From Bradyrhizobium sp. URHD0069 (GTDB lineage: Bacteria > Pseudomonadota > Alphaproteobacteria > Rhizobiales > Xanthobacteraceae), in the NCBI RefSeq assembly GCF_000701345.1, contig NZ_JNIJ01000015.1, forward strand, positions 62,001 through 126,000: DNA of 64,000 nt, given 5' to 3'. Below the pieces are notes generated by a model that was not told the origin of the DNA, searched no databases, and saw only the letters and a program-made list of their open reading frames with translations. A program made the position numbers and the translations under genes. Numbering within the stretch: position 1 is the first letter of the stretch; each line of letters opens with the position of its first letter. This document shows, piece by piece, positions 36,520 through 45,781 of the stretch.

Positions 36520-36640
36520 TCATTGCGAGGAGCGCAAGCGACGAAGCAATCCAGCCTTCGTTTGCTGCGCTGCTACTGGATTGCTTCGCGGAGCCTGTCA
36601 TCGGGCGCCCATCCGCGCGACCCGTTGGCTCGCAATGACG
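36520..36640. repeat. CATTGCGAG... palindromic repeat, copy 3
   Basis: TCATTGCGAGGAGCGCAAGC ... CAATCCAGCC and TACTGGATTGCTTCGCGGAG ... GGCTCGCAATGACG. Long form containing GCCTGTCATCGGGCGCCCAT like copy 4 (51302). Lies between convergent coxF and prs. Confidence 0.85.
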
Positions 36641-36656
36641 TGGAGACGGTCGCGTT

Positions 36657-37610
36657 CTAATCGAACAAACTTGACACCGACTCTTCCGAAGCGGTGCGGC
36701 CGATCGCTTCCCCGATCAGGGCCGCGATCGACAGCGTACGGATATTGGCCGCTTTGCGAACCGCCTCCGTCGGCTGGATCGAATCGGTGATGACCAGTTC
36801 CTTCAGCTTTGAGCCGGCGATGCGGGCCGCGGCGCCACCGGACAGCACGCCGTGGGAGATGTAGGCGTAGACTTCCTTGGCGCCGTTGGCGAGCAGCGCA
36901 TCGGCGGCGTTCACGAGCGTGCCGCCGGAATCCACAATGTCGTCAATCAGGATGCAGGTATATCCGGCAACGTCTCCGATCACGTTCATGACCTCGGATT
37001 CGCCGGCGCGCTCGCGGCGCTTGTCGATGATCGCCAGCGGTGCGTTGATGCGCTTGGCGAGACCCCGCGCGCGCACCACGCCGCCGACATCGGGCGATAC
37101 CACCATGACGTTGGCGAGGTCGAAGCGTGCCCTGATATCGCGCACCATGACCGGCGATGCGTAGAGGTTGTCGGTCGGAATATCGAAGAAACCCTGAATC
37201 TGTCCGGCATGCAGGTCGAGGGTCAAGACGCGGTCGACACCGGCGCGGGTGATCAGGTTGGCCACGAGCTTGGCGGAGATCGGCGAGCGCGAACCAACCT
37301 TGCGGTCCTGCCGGGCATAGCCGAAATAGGGCACCACCGCCGTGATACGCCGCGCGGAAGCCCGGCGCAGCGCGTCGGCGATGATCAGCAATTCCATCAG
37401 ATGGTCGTTGGCCGGATACGACGTCGACTGGATGACGAAGACGTCCGAGCCGCGGACGTTTTCCTGAATTTCGACGAAGATCTCCATGTCCGCAAAACGG
37501 CGGACGATCGCCTTGGTCGGAGGAAGGTGCAGCCAGTTGGCGATTTCCTGCGCCAGGGCAGGATTGGAGTTGCCGGCCACGAGCTTGATCGAGCCGTTCT
37601 TCGCCGACAT
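36657..37610 (-). CDS. prs: Ribose-phosphate pyrophosphokinase
   Basis: Makes PRPP for nucleotide, His and Trp synthesis. 317 residues from ATG 37610, preceded by GGGGAGAAG; a longer frame to 37652 is less likely. ATP-binding [16 protein letters not shown], the PRPP-binding loop [13 protein letters not shown] and the flag-loop region are standard. Convergent with the cox operon; upstream neighbour is a lipoprotein gene on the same strand. Confidence 0.96.
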   Translation of the reverse strand: MSAKNGSIKLVAGNSNPALAQEIANWLHLPPTKAIVRRFADMEIFVEIQENVRGSDVFVIQSTSYPANDHLMELLIIADALRRASARRITAVVPYFGYARQDRKVGSRSPISAKLVANLITRAGVDRVLTLDLHAGQIQGFFDIPTDNLYASPVMVRDIRARFDLANVMVVSPDVGGVVRARGLAKRINAPLAIIDKRRERAGESEVMNVIGDVAGYTCILIDDIVDSGGTLVNAADALLANGAKEVYAYISHGVLSGGAAARIAGSKLKELVITDSIQPTEAVRKAANIRTLSIAALIGEAIGRTASEESVSSLFD

Positions 37611-37772
37611 CGACGCTTCTCCCCGCGCCTTGCTGGAGACAATGTTCAGCATATCGGGATACCCATAAAATCGGCGCGTTTTGACGACCGAGGTGATATC
37701 AAGGAGGCGGCGCGGCTGGCAAGCCGTCCTGCCCGGTTTTCCTGCGCAAAAACCCGTGCGCGGACTATTTTG

Positions 37773-38393
37773 TTAACGGGCGCTGTAGCCAAGCGCGCTG
37801 ACACTGAATGCAGCCGAATCGGGCGATGCCTGTTCGGCGCCTGCGACCGCCGGGCCGGGTCTGTCCGGCGCAGGCGCCGGCGCATCGGGTGCCGTTCCGT
37901 TGATCATGCCGCTGAGGCCGTTGAAGCCGGCTTGCGCGATTTTCCGCAGCACCAGATCGTCGGCTGCGGTCCACGCGTCGCGTCCGGCCTTGCCGGCCGG
38001 CTCCTCGCCGCTAAGCCGCAGCGCGCGCTGCTGGTCGCGGTCATAGACGTCCCATACCCATGCAATGGTGGTGCGGCCGCGGCTGACCTGGGCGGCGAGA
38101 TAGCTTCGCACGCGATACGACGCCGCGCCTGCGCGGGATACAATCGACAGGTTGCGCAGTTTGGACTCGCTGTCCAGCACATCGACCATTCGATCGAACA
38201 CCTGCGGCGGCGGGCCGTCGATTGATTCGAAAGCGACGGTAGAACCGCCGCTGGCCATCGCAAAAGAGCCGCTTGCCGCCCCACCGCTGGCGCAGCCGCC
38301 GAGTCCGCAGGCGATCGCAAGCAGCAACGCCGCGACAGCGGTGCGCGGCGCAGTCCGGCTGGCCCCGAATGGAATTCCTGATGTGCCCCTCAT
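37773..38393 (-). CDS. Putative outer-membrane or periplasmic lipoprotein
   Basis: 206 residues. Long N-region then AVAALLLAIACGLGGCASGG: lipobox LGGC gives a lipidated Cys34. The mature part has FESIDGPPPQVFDRMVDVLD and RTTIAWVWDVYDRDQQRALR, and a Pro/Ala-rich C-terminus. No named domain recognised. It ends the series lgt-midA-pgeF on the same strand, so it may ride on the operon that starts with the prolipoprotein-modifying enzyme. TTAA-N6-TTAA occurs just upstream (38411-38424). Confidence 0.75.
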   Translation of the reverse strand: MRGTSGIPFGASRTAPRTAVAALLLAIACGLGGCASGGAASGSFAMASGGSTVAFESIDGPPPQVFDRMVDVLDSESKLRNLSIVSRAGAASYRVRSYLAAQVSRGRTTIAWVWDVYDRDQQRALRLSGEEPAGKAGRDAWTAADDLVLRKIAQAGFNGLSGMINGTAPDAPAPAPDRPGPAVAGAEQASPDSAAFSVSALGYSAR

Positions 38394-38522
38394 CGTCCCG
38401 AGCGATATCGTTAAAATCCGTTAAGGTCTAGGGCAGGGGCCGCATAAAGGGCGATCAGGATTGAGGAAGCCGTCAGCGCGCGGCTATAATTTTCATTCAA
38501 GTTGAGACACTTCCGCCGAGGT

Positions 38523-39290
38523 TTAGGCCTCAAGAACGATCCCATGAATGTGGCGACCATAGTCCGGCTCTTTGCGATGGACCGAGCGGCGATAGCTGTA
38601 GAAGCGCTCATCGGAATAGGTGTCGACGCCGGTGTCGTCGATCATCAACACGCCGGCGTTTTCGAGCCGCATCCGGATGAAACCGGCGAGATCGAACATC
38701 GCATGGCCCTCGCGCGCCGAAGGAATGAAGTACACGGCGTTGTCAGCGTCGGCCTGCATGAATCGCTCGACGAATTCGTGACCCACTTCGTAACTGTGCT
38801 GCCTGATCAAGGGGCCGATCGCGGCGACGATGCCGCTGCGTTCGGCGCCTAGCTTTTCCATCGCCTCGACGGTGGATTCCAGAATGCCTGTCAGCGCACC
38901 CTTCCAGCCGGCATGGGCCGCACCGATCACCTGCGCGTTCGGATCGACCAACAGGATCGGTCCGCAGTCGGCCGCGCTGGCGCCAATAGCGAGGCCTTTG
39001 CTGCGCGTGACGATAGCGTCCGCCAGCGGTCGCGACGCCCCTGGCCACGGCCCGGTCGCCACCACGACGTCGGGCGAATGGGTTTGGCGTACGCTGAGGA
39101 AATACTCAGCCGTAACGCCCAGCTGCTCGGCCATCCGGCGGCGATTTTCCGCGACCTTGGCAGGATCGTCGTTCGAGCCGATGCCGCCATTAAGGCTGGC
39201 GTAAATGCCGTCGGACACGCCGCCGTCGCGCGTGAAGAAAGCGTGACGCAGCCCGGGAATGGCCGAGAGCAGCGGCGATCCGAGCGTCAT
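38523..39290 (-). CDS. pgeF: Peptidoglycan editing factor / multicopper-polyphenol oxidase-like (DUF152)
   Basis: 255 residues. Conserved metal/catalytic residues: H71 in SVRQTHSPDV, C109 in ASAADCGPIL, H126 in GAAHAGWKGAL. The family (YfiH/PgeF, human LACC1) includes a peptidoglycan-editing amidase that removes mis-incorporated L-Ser in E. coli and purine-nucleoside enzymes. The ATG overlaps the midA stop by ATGA. lgt-midA-pgeF is a conserved alphaproteobacterial operon. Confidence 0.92.
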   Translation of the reverse strand: MTLGSPLLSAIPGLRHAFFTRDGGVSDGIYASLNGGIGSNDDPAKVAENRRRMAEQLGVTAEYFLSVRQTHSPDVVVATGPWPGASRPLADAIVTRSKGLAIGASAADCGPILLVDPNAQVIGAAHAGWKGALTGILESTVEAMEKLGAERSGIVAAIGPLIRQHSYEVGHEFVERFMQADADNAVYFIPSAREGHAMFDLAGFIRMRLENAGVLMIDDTGVDTYSDERFYSYRRSVHRKEPDYGRHIHGIVLEA

Positions 39291-40414
39291 GAAGGCCCGT
39301 CCCTGGCTTCCTGCCTTTCGCCGGCAAAGCCCGCCAGCGAGGTAAGCTGAGGTTCGGAGACCGCGAGCACCTTGAACATCGAGCCCATGCCGTCGCGGCC
39401 GCCGCCGATCAGCCGTTTCAGCGCGTCCGAAATATCTTCGGAAACCTCAGGCGTGGCCTTGGCCATTAATGTCGCCGCGCGGGTTTCGATGCCGAGGCGT
39501 TGCAGGAAATCGCCCTGCGACACCGGGCCATGGGCGCGGGCGCCGACATTCTCGGCGGCGCGCACCAGCGCCTGAAAATCTACATGGGCGGTAACGTCGG
39601 CCTGGCCGGGATTTCTTAACGGGTCGGCGAAGCTGTGGCGAGCGATGGCCTGCAAGGTATCGCCGGCGTCGCTGCGCAGGTGTCCGTAGTCGATGATCAG
39701 CGCCGCACCATCCTGATCGCGGACGCGGGTTGCGATCTTCATGATCTCTGCGTCGGGCCGCCACTCGAACACGGCGCCAACCGGGGCGGCGCGCACCGGC
39801 GGCGGCAGCAGGACCTCAAAACGCGGCATCGGCTCGGCAGCCGCGCCGAACACCAGCATGCCATCGGCGTCGAGCTCCACCACGCGCTCGTGCCAGCCGG
39901 TCTCGCCTTTCACCACCTGATGAACCGGCAGCACGTCGAAATACTCGTTGGCGAGAATGACCGAGGGGCCGTCTGGCACGTCGTCGATGCTGTCGTGCCA
40001 CTCGATGTTGCGCACGCCCGACAACATCGCCTTCTGCCGCTCGCGCAGCACCGGATTGATCTCGACCAGGTGGATGCTGAGCGACTGAAAGAGCGGCGGC
40101 AGCACCCGCAGCGCGCGCAGCGCATCCGCCATCATGGTGCCGCGGCCGGGTCCGAGTTCGATCAGCCGCAGCCCGGGCGGCGAACCGATCGCCTTCCATA
40201 CCGATGCCGTCCACAACCCGAGCAACTCGCCGAACATCTGGCTCACTTCGGGCGCAGTGGTAAAATCGCCCTCGCGTCCCAGCGGATCGCGCGAAACATA
40301 GTAGCCGTGCTTGGGATGCGTGAGGCACAGCGCCATGTAACGCCAAACCGGCATCGGCCCGGACGACTTGATCAGCTTCTGGAGCTCGGACTGGAGCGGC
40401 GAATACTCGGTCAC
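39287..40414 (-). CDS. SAM-dependent methyltransferase, NDUFAF7/MidA family
   Basis: 375 residues, [20 protein letters not shown] then [22 protein letters not shown], and SAM site [18 protein letters not shown], the family landmarks. The mitochondrial homologue NDUFAF7 dimethylates an Arg of complex I subunit NDUFS2, and bacteria with complex I carry this gene; the same role here is an inference. Overlaps both neighbours by ATGA (lgt upstream, pgeF downstream). Confidence 0.9.
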   Translation of the reverse strand: MTEYSPLQSELQKLIKSSGPMPVWRYMALCLTHPKHGYYVSRDPLGREGDFTTAPEVSQMFGELLGLWTASVWKAIGSPPGLRLIELGPGRGTMMADALRALRVLPPLFQSLSIHLVEINPVLRERQKAMLSGVRNIEWHDSIDDVPDGPSVILANEYFDVLPVHQVVKGETGWHERVVELDADGMLVFGAAAEPMPRFEVLLPPPVRAAPVGAVFEWRPDAEIMKIATRVRDQDGAALIIDYGHLRSDAGDTLQAIARHSFADPLRNPGQADVTAHVDFQALVRAAENVGARAHGPVSQGDFLQRLGIETRAATLMAKATPEVSEDISDALKRLIGGGRDGMGSMFKVLAVSEPQLTSLAGFAGERQEARDGPS

Positions 40415-41262
40415 GGCCTGCCCTCAGTGGGATTCGCCAACTGGTTCGGCGTCCTGCGCCAAGCCAGCACAATAATGATCGCTCCTGCAATGATCATCGG
40501 CACCGACAGCAGCATACCCATGGTCAAGCCGCCCCACAAAAATCCGAGCTGCGAGTCGGGTTCGCGGAAGAACTCACCGACGATGCGCGCAAACCCGTAA
40601 ATCGCGATGAAGCTGCCGAGGATCAGGCCCGGCCGCTTCAAGGCGCCCATCCGAATCATCACCGCGAGAATCGCAAACAGCAGGATTCCCTCAAGCCCCG
40701 CCTCGTAAAGCTGGCTCGGATGGCGCGGCAGCGGTCCACCGTTGGGAAATACCATCGCCCAGGGCACGCTTAAGTCCGCCGGCCGGCCCCACAGCTCGCT
40801 GTTGATGAAATTCGCCAGCCGCCCGAGAAACAGCCCGATCGGCGCGACGGCGGTGGTGATATCGCCGAGCGACAGGATCGGAAGGTCGTGCTTGCGGCAG
40901 AACAAGATCACCGCGGCGACGCAACCGAGGAAGCCGCCATGAAATGACATGCCGCCCTTCCACAATTCGAAGATTTCGGCGGGATGCTGGATGAAGAATC
41001 CGAGATTGTAGAACAGCACGTAACCGGTCCGGCCGCCGAGGATGATGCCGAGCGTCACCCAGAGAATAAAATCGTCCATTTGCGGCAGTGTGATCGGCGC
41101 CGGCCCGCCCCATAGCTTCTCGTTCTTGATCAGCGAGCGTGCGTAGATCCACCCCAGTACGATGCCGCCGATATAGGCCAGCGCATACCAGCGGATCGCG
41201 ATCGGCCCGATCGAAATGGCGATCGGATCGAAGACCGGAAAGGCGATGGTGAGGAAGGGCAT
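40411..41262 (-). CDS. lgt: Prolipoprotein diacylglyceryl transferase
   Basis: Transfers diacylglycerol from phosphatidylglycerol to the lipobox Cys of prolipoproteins, first step of lipoprotein maturation, inner membrane. 283 residues, seven membrane segments. Signatures [15 protein letters not shown] and [19 protein letters not shown] (the Lgt signature) are complete. First gene of the lgt-midA-pgeF operon; the low-GC phosphoesterase gene ends only 9 bp upstream. Confidence 0.96.
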   Translation of the reverse strand: MPFLTIAFPVFDPIAISIGPIAIRWYALAYIGGIVLGWIYARSLIKNEKLWGGPAPITLPQMDDFILWVTLGIILGGRTGYVLFYNLGFFIQHPAEIFELWKGGMSFHGGFLGCVAAVILFCRKHDLPILSLGDITTAVAPIGLFLGRLANFINSELWGRPADLSVPWAMVFPNGGPLPRHPSQLYEAGLEGILLFAILAVMIRMGALKRPGLILGSFIAIYGFARIVGEFFREPDSQLGFLWGGLTMGMLLSVPMIIAGAIIIVLAWRRTPNQLANPTEGRP

Positions 41263-41271
41263 CAGCGAAGT

Positions 41272-42222
41272 TCACAGCGGAACATGTGGTTTAGCTATCC
41301 TTGTGCTTCGCGACGCCAATGGCCAGTCCGATGCTTTCGTCCATCTAGCTTCCTCCGGAATCCACTCGATTCCATTATACCGACGATCTTCCAGTGGAAT
41401 CCAATCCCAATAGTCGTGCGGCAGATTTACGCAAGATATCTTTACTGCTTGCGACGAGTCGATCTCGATGGTGGCGTAGTTCCCCGCATTGAAGTTTCGG
41501 CAATCCTCTTTTCCCCATTTCTGTTTGGTGCGCGGCCGTGCGGAAACAGGGCGGTCGAGCGCCGCCACGTCGACATATCTTGTCATCTTGAAGGTGTGTT
41601 CGGAGAACGTGTGAAGGTGGCCGAAAACATGCAGCAGTGCCTCAGGAAGTGCTTCATTCAACCTGACAATACGTTGATGAGTTACGACCACGCATCGACG
41701 AGGATCGACCCCCGCGCTCCGTACAGCCTTCGCGACGCTTTCCCTGTTCAATTTCAGTATCTCACTTCTTGCTGCTTGAAGTTGCGACAGGTATTTTTGA
41801 TAAGCCTTGGTCCGCCGAATTTGATGCGCGGCCCTGGGTGCATTCCCGAGAGCGTCACCCACAGTCTTGTTATCGGATTCGACTCGGCGATATAATTTTC
41901 GAGCGATTGGATTTTTGCCCCAATCTGTTGGGCAGCCGCTGAAACCGGTGAAATGGATGTTGCCGATCGTGATCACGTTCGAATGTATCAGCCGGCAGCC
42001 GGGTTCAAAGGAAGATTCGTAAGCTAGCGTGTTATCCCAGTTTCCGTACACGTACAGGACGGGACAATCGAACGTCGCGAGGATCTTGAAGAAGTCGGCG
42101 GCGCTTTCATTGCCGATATCTCCGGCAACAACTATCGCGTCGAAGGAGTTTTTCTCCGAATCTCGCAATTTCCGGACAGCCACGAGGTTGTTATGGATGT
42201 CCGAAAAGGCGAGCAGTCTCAT
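41272..42222 (-). CDS. Metallophosphoesterase of low-GC origin
   Basis: 316 residues of the calcineurin-like superfamily: FSDIHNN (D-x-H), VVAGDIGNE (GD), VYGNWDN in place of GNH[DE], VVVTHQRI and HVFGHLHTF. Most metal ligands are present, so it may be active; substrate unknown. Its base composition is clearly lower in GC (close to 50% in samples) than neighbours (about 65%), with AGA, TTA and ATA codons, suggesting recent transfer. It fits tightly: its ATG overlaps the stop of the dienelactone hydrolase gene (TAATG) and its end is 9 bp from lgt. Confidence 0.82.
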   Translation of the reverse strand: MRLLAFSDIHNNLVAVRKLRDSEKNSFDAIVVAGDIGNESAADFFKILATFDCPVLYVYGNWDNTLAYESSFEPGCRLIHSNVITIGNIHFTGFSGCPTDWGKNPIARKLYRRVESDNKTVGDALGNAPRAAHQIRRTKAYQKYLSQLQAARSEILKLNRESVAKAVRSAGVDPRRCVVVTHQRIVRLNEALPEALLHVFGHLHTFSEHTFKMTRYVDVAALDRPVSARPRTKQKWGKEDCRNFNAGNYATIEIDSSQAVKISCVNLPHDYWDWIPLEDRRYNGIEWIPEEARWTKASDWPLASRSTRIAKPHVPL

Positions 42223-42977
42223 TACTGCCCCGCGGCTTGCGACCAGAGATTGCGGCGATAAAGCGCCAGCAGGCGTTCCCAGTGCCGCTCGGCCGCCGTC
42301 TTGTCGTAGACTGGCCGCTTCGGAAAGGCGAAGCCGTGATGCGTGCCGGGATAGATCTCGACCTCGGCATTGGCGCCGTCGTCTTTCATCGACTGTCTTA
42401 CTTTCTCAATCGTCTCCATCGGCGCGTAAATGTCAGTCTCCGCGCAGCCGAAGTAGAGTTCGGCCCTGGTCTTTCGGCCGGCCAGATGCGGACTGTCGGG
42501 CTGGTCGGTCGCCAGATGCGTGCCGTAGATCGATGCCGCCGCCTTCACGCGCTGCGGAAAATGCGTCGCCGCGTTGATCGCGTATCGCCCGCTCATGCAA
42601 TAACCAACAGTACCCACAATGTCGTTGCGCGCGGCGGCCTGGCCGTCGGCATAGGCGAGCAAAGCGCGGGTGTCCTCCATGATCAGGGGAATGTCGATCG
42701 AGGCCATCAGCTGGAACATGCGCTTGCGCTCCGGCGCTTCCGGATCGGCCGGCAACGGCCCCAGCTCCATGACGCCCGAGCGGTAGTACAGGTTCGGCAG
42801 CATGACGTAGTAGCCCGACGTGCCCAGCCGGCGCGCCATGTCGCGTAGTTCCTCGCGGATCGCCGGCGCGTCCATGTAAAAGATGATGACCGGGTGTGGG
42901 CCGTCGCGTTCGGGATGGGTGATGAAGGTGGTGGTATGGCCATCTTTGGTGGGAATCTCGATCTGCTGTTCGATCAT
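42222..42977 (-). CDS. Dienelactone hydrolase family protein
   Basis: 251 residues from ATG 42977 (MIEQQIEIPTKDGHTTTF) after GGAAAG. Alpha/beta hydrolase with nucleophile C127 in GTVGYCMSGRY, acid in GCAETDIYAP and H213/H214 in PGTHHGFAFP: the Cys-Asp-His triad of dienelactone hydrolases. Substrate unknown; no chlorocatechol genes are near. Divergent from ubiK across 180 bp. Confidence 0.9.
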   Translation of the reverse strand: MIEQQIEIPTKDGHTTTFITHPERDGPHPVIIFYMDAPAIREELRDMARRLGTSGYYVMLPNLYYRSGVMELGPLPADPEAPERKRMFQLMASIDIPLIMEDTRALLAYADGQAAARNDIVGTVGYCMSGRYAINAATHFPQRVKAAASIYGTHLATDQPDSPHLAGRKTRAELYFGCAETDIYAPMETIEKVRQSMKDDGANAEVEIYPGTHHGFAFPKRPVYDKTAAERHWERLLALYRRNLWSQAAGQ

Positions 42978-43157
42978 CGGACGTTTCTTTCCGTTTCCGG
43001 CTTTCAGGTTTTTTGCTTGCGCGGGGTTCGATACGATTGCAAGGAAACTAGGGCATGACAAGGCTACTTGCACAGTGAGATCGGCCTTGAACCGCGCCGT
43101 CGGGATTGCCATTGTCTGATTTGCAGATCAGTGCGCAGCCGACCGGAGATTTCCAGG

Positions 43158-43451
43158 ATGACCCAGACCAGCAATCGGTTTTTCGACGAGATCGGGCGAC
43201 TGATGAATGACGCCGCGGGCGCCGCCCAGGGCGTCAAGCGCGAAGTCGATACCGTGGTCCGCAATCAGGCCGAAAAAATCCTGCGCGACCTCGATATCGT
43301 CAAGCGCGAGGAGTTCGAGGCGGTCAAGGACATGGCGCGGCTGGCGCGCGAGGAAAACGAGGCGCTGAAGGCGCGCATCAGTGTGCTGGAGGCCAAGCTC
43401 GGCGTTTCCCCGTCCGCGCCGGACAACGGCGGCCTGAAGACGGACGGCTGA
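43158..43451 (+). CDS. ubiK: Ubiquinone biosynthesis accessory factor UbiK (BMFP/DUF526)
   Basis: 97 residues from ATG 43158 (MTQTSNRFFDEIGRLMNDAA). Amphipathic helix then a coiled coil (REEFEAVKDMARLAREENEA, LKARISVLEAKLG) characteristic of the trimeric BMFP family. UbiK assists assembly of the Ubi complex for aerobic ubiquinone synthesis in E. coli. Followed after 16 bp by the YdeI-family gene. Confidence 0.88.
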   Translation: MTQTSNRFFDEIGRLMNDAAGAAQGVKREVDTVVRNQAEKILRDLDIVKREEFEAVKDMARLAREENEALKARISVLEAKLGVSPSAPDNGGLKTDG

Positions 43452-43467
43452 TTGGCTTCGCGCCCGG

Positions 43468-44067
43468 ATGGGAAAAGCTAAGCGCGAGCTGCCGGTCATT
43501 GCTTTCAAATCGCACCAGGCGTGGGACGCATGGCTGGCATCGCAGCCAGCTGAGTCGAAGGGTCTGTGGCTGAAACTGGCAAAGAAGTCTTCGGGGATAG
43601 CCAGCGTCTCAAAGGGGGAGGCGATCGATACGGCGCTCTGTCATGGCTGGATCGACGGCCAACTCGACAGTTTCGACGACGACTATTGGCTGATCCGCTT
43701 CACGCCGCGTCAAGCCACCAGCAAATGGTCCGAGAAAAACCGCCTCCGGGCGCTTCAGCTTGTCGAGTTGAAACGCATGCAACCTGGGGGATTGAACGAG
43801 ATCGAACGCGCCAAAAGGGACGGACGCTGGGATGCCGCCTACGCGCCGCAAAGCACGGCGCAGGTGCCTGATGATCTTCGCGCCGCCCTGGCGAAAAATA
43901 AGAAGGCAAAAAGCTTTTTCGAAATCCTCGATCGTACCAATCGCTACGCGATCCTTTACCGGATCCACGATGCCAAAAAGCCCGAGACCCGAATGGCGCG
44001 CATCGAGAAATTCGTCACGATGCTGAGCGCAGGCCAAACCATCTATCCGCAGAAAGCAAAGCCTTGA
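43468..44067 (+). CDS. YdeI/OmpD-associated family protein
   Basis: 199 residues. AWDAWLASQPAESKGLWLKL, EAIDTALCHGWIDGQLDSFD, YWLIRFTPRQATSKWSEKNR and the C-terminal helix block (KAKSFFEILDRTNRYAILYR, RMARIEKFVTML) are hallmarks of the bacteriocin-protection YdeI/OmpD-associated family. Function is not firmly known; YdeI contributes to polymyxin or antimicrobial peptide resistance in Salmonella. Probably co-transcribed with ubiK. Confidence 0.88.
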   Translation: MGKAKRELPVIAFKSHQAWDAWLASQPAESKGLWLKLAKKSSGIASVSKGEAIDTALCHGWIDGQLDSFDDDYWLIRFTPRQATSKWSEKNRLRALQLVELKRMQPGGLNEIERAKRDGRWDAAYAPQSTAQVPDDLRAALAKNKKAKSFFEILDRTNRYAILYRIHDAKKPETRMARIEKFVTMLSAGQTIYPQKAKP

Positions 44068-44234
44068 GATGTGCGTAACCGGGCGGTGCTCAGAGGGACC
44101 CGGGCGTTTTGGGCGTCGGGAACCGGGGGACAGAAAAATCCCTGCATTTCCTTGTCATTTCGGGACTTTAGGGCTAGAACCCCGCCACGTCCGCAGCCCC
44201 CGCACCCCTGGAGGCTTGCTGCGGACCGCAACCG

Positions 44235-44260
44235 GGCCGCGATGCGGCCTTTAACTTTTT
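44235..44260 (+). terminator. Terminator-like hairpin in the rplY leader
   Basis: GGCCGC-GAT-GCGGCC (44235-44249) followed by TTTAACTTTTT. It ends only 20 bases before the rplY start. It either ends the ubiK-ydeI transcript or attenuates rplY; an upstream TTGCTGCGGACCGCAA could form a competing stem. Confidence 0.65.
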
Positions 44261-44280
44261 AAAAACAAGGACTTAAGCAG

Positions 44281-45015
44281 ATGGCGACCGTCAAGGAATT
44301 GAAGGCGACCGCACGTCCGGCAGGCGGCAAGGGGGCCGCACGGGCAGAGCGTCGCGCCGGGAGAGTGCCCGGAGTGATCTATGGCAACAACCAGCCCCCC
44401 GTGACCATCTCGGTCGACGATGCCGAACTGCGCCAGCGCATCCTGGCGGGGCGGTTTCTCACCACGATTTATGACATCGATCTCGAGGGCAAGAAGCACC
44501 GCGTGATCCCGCGCGACTTCCATCTCGATCCGGTGCGCGATTTTCCGCTCCATGTCGATTTCATGCGGCTCGGCGAAGGCGCAACCATCCGCGTCAGCGT
44601 TCCCCTGCGCATCCAGAATGCGGAAACGGCGCCGGGCGTGAAGCGCGGCGGCACCGTCAACATCGTCACCCACACCATCGATCTGGAATGCTCGGTCGAT
44701 AACATTCCGCAATATGTCGAGGCCGACGTCGGCGGTCTGGAAATCAGCTACTCGCTGCATTTGTCCGACATCAAGTTGCCCGCCGGTGTGAAGTCGCTGG
44801 TGCGCGAAGACGTGACGCTGGTGACCATCGTGCCGCCGTCCGGCTACGCCGAAGAACAGAAGGCGGCTGCGGCTGCCGCGGCGGCCGGTACCACGGCTGC
44901 TGCTACGCCTGCGGCGGGTGCCGCTCCGGCGGCTGGCGCTGCGGCGGCTGCGCCTGCGGCAGGTGCTCCCGCGGCAGGTGCGAAGGCGCCTGCCGGCGGC
45001 GACAAGAAGAAGTAA
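44281..45015 (+). CDS. rplY: 50S ribosomal protein L25 (Ctc/TL5 type)
   Basis: Binds 5S rRNA in the large subunit. 244 residues: L25 domain (VKELKATARPAGGKGAARAE, RRAGRVPGVIYGNNQPPVTI), the C-terminal beta domain (HVDFMRLGEG, DVGGLEISYSLHLSDIKLPA) and a low-complexity Ala/Gly/Pro tail ending APAGGDKKK, common in rhizobial L25. Followed by pth after 21 bp; rplY-pth-ychF is a conserved order. Confidence 0.96.
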   Translation: MATVKELKATARPAGGKGAARAERRAGRVPGVIYGNNQPPVTISVDDAELRQRILAGRFLTTIYDIDLEGKKHRVIPRDFHLDPVRDFPLHVDFMRLGEGATIRVSVPLRIQNAETAPGVKRGGTVNIVTHTIDLECSVDNIPQYVEADVGGLEISYSLHLSDIKLPAGVKSLVREDVTLVTIVPPSGYAEEQKAAAAAAAAGTTAAATPAAGAAPAAGAAAAAPAAGAPAAGAKAPAGGDKKK

Positions 45016-45036
45016 CCTGGCGCGGGATGCCGCGTC

Positions 45037-45648
45037 ATGCGCCTCTTTGTTGGTCTCGGCAACCCCGGTGCGAAGTTCGCGCATCACCGGCACAATATCG
45101 GGTTCGCAGTCGTCGATGAAATTGCGCGGCGTCATGGTTTCGCACCGTGGCGCCGCCGCTTTCAGGGCGAGACCGCGGAAGGCACGCTCGATCGCGAACG
45201 TGTCGTGCTGCTGAAGCCGATGACCTTCATGAACGAGTCGGGACGCGCGGTTCAGGAGGCGGCGAATTTCTTCAAGCTCGCGGCAGGCGAGATCACCGTG
45301 TTCCAGGATGAGCTCGAACTGCCGGCGGCCAAGGTTCGCGTCAAGGTCGGCGGCGGCATCGCCGGCCACAACGGCCTGCGATCGGTCTCCTCGCATATCG
45401 GCAACGACTATCGCCGCGTGCGGCTCGGAATCGGCCATCCCGGCATCAAGGAACTGGTGCACGGCTACGTGCTGTCCGATTTCGCCAAGGACGACCGTCC
45501 CTGGGTTGCGGCGCTGTGCGAAGCTGTTGCCGACAACGCCGGGCTGCTCGCCACCGATCGCGATTCGACGTTTCAGAACAAGGTGCATCTGGCGATGCAG
45601 GCCAAGGGATTCACATCAAAGGAAGATGGCGCGGAGAAGCAGGACTGA
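45037..45648 (+). CDS. pth: Peptidyl-tRNA hydrolase
   Basis: Releases peptides from prematurely dropped peptidyl-tRNA. 203 residues. GLGNPG (6-11), catalytic H19 with N20 in [22 protein letters not shown], and D91 in FQDELELP are present; [12 protein letters not shown] is slightly unusual (GGGHGGHNGLRS is common). Second gene of rplY-pth-ychF. Confidence 0.96.
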   Translation: MRLFVGLGNPGAKFAHHRHNIGFAVVDEIARRHGFAPWRRRFQGETAEGTLDRERVVLLKPMTFMNESGRAVQEAANFFKLAAGEITVFQDELELPAAKVRVKVGGGIAGHNGLRSVSSHIGNDYRRVRLGIGHPGIKELVHGYVLSDFAKDDRPWVAALCEAVADNAGLLATDRDSTFQNKVHLAMQAKGFTSKEDGAEKQD

Positions 45649-45781
45649 CTTCTCGCGCTGAACAACCTGTTCCATCGTCGTGCCGCCGGTGCCGGGCATC
45701 GACGTCTTCCTTTTGCAAGAAACAAGACGTGGGTGGCCGGGACGAGCCCGGCCGTGACAAAGCGAAATCGTTGAGGACGAA

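Noticed and set aside
44251..45588. 445-codon minus-strand frame over rplY and pth
   Set aside because: Covers two conserved genes antisense; no ribosome site or domain.
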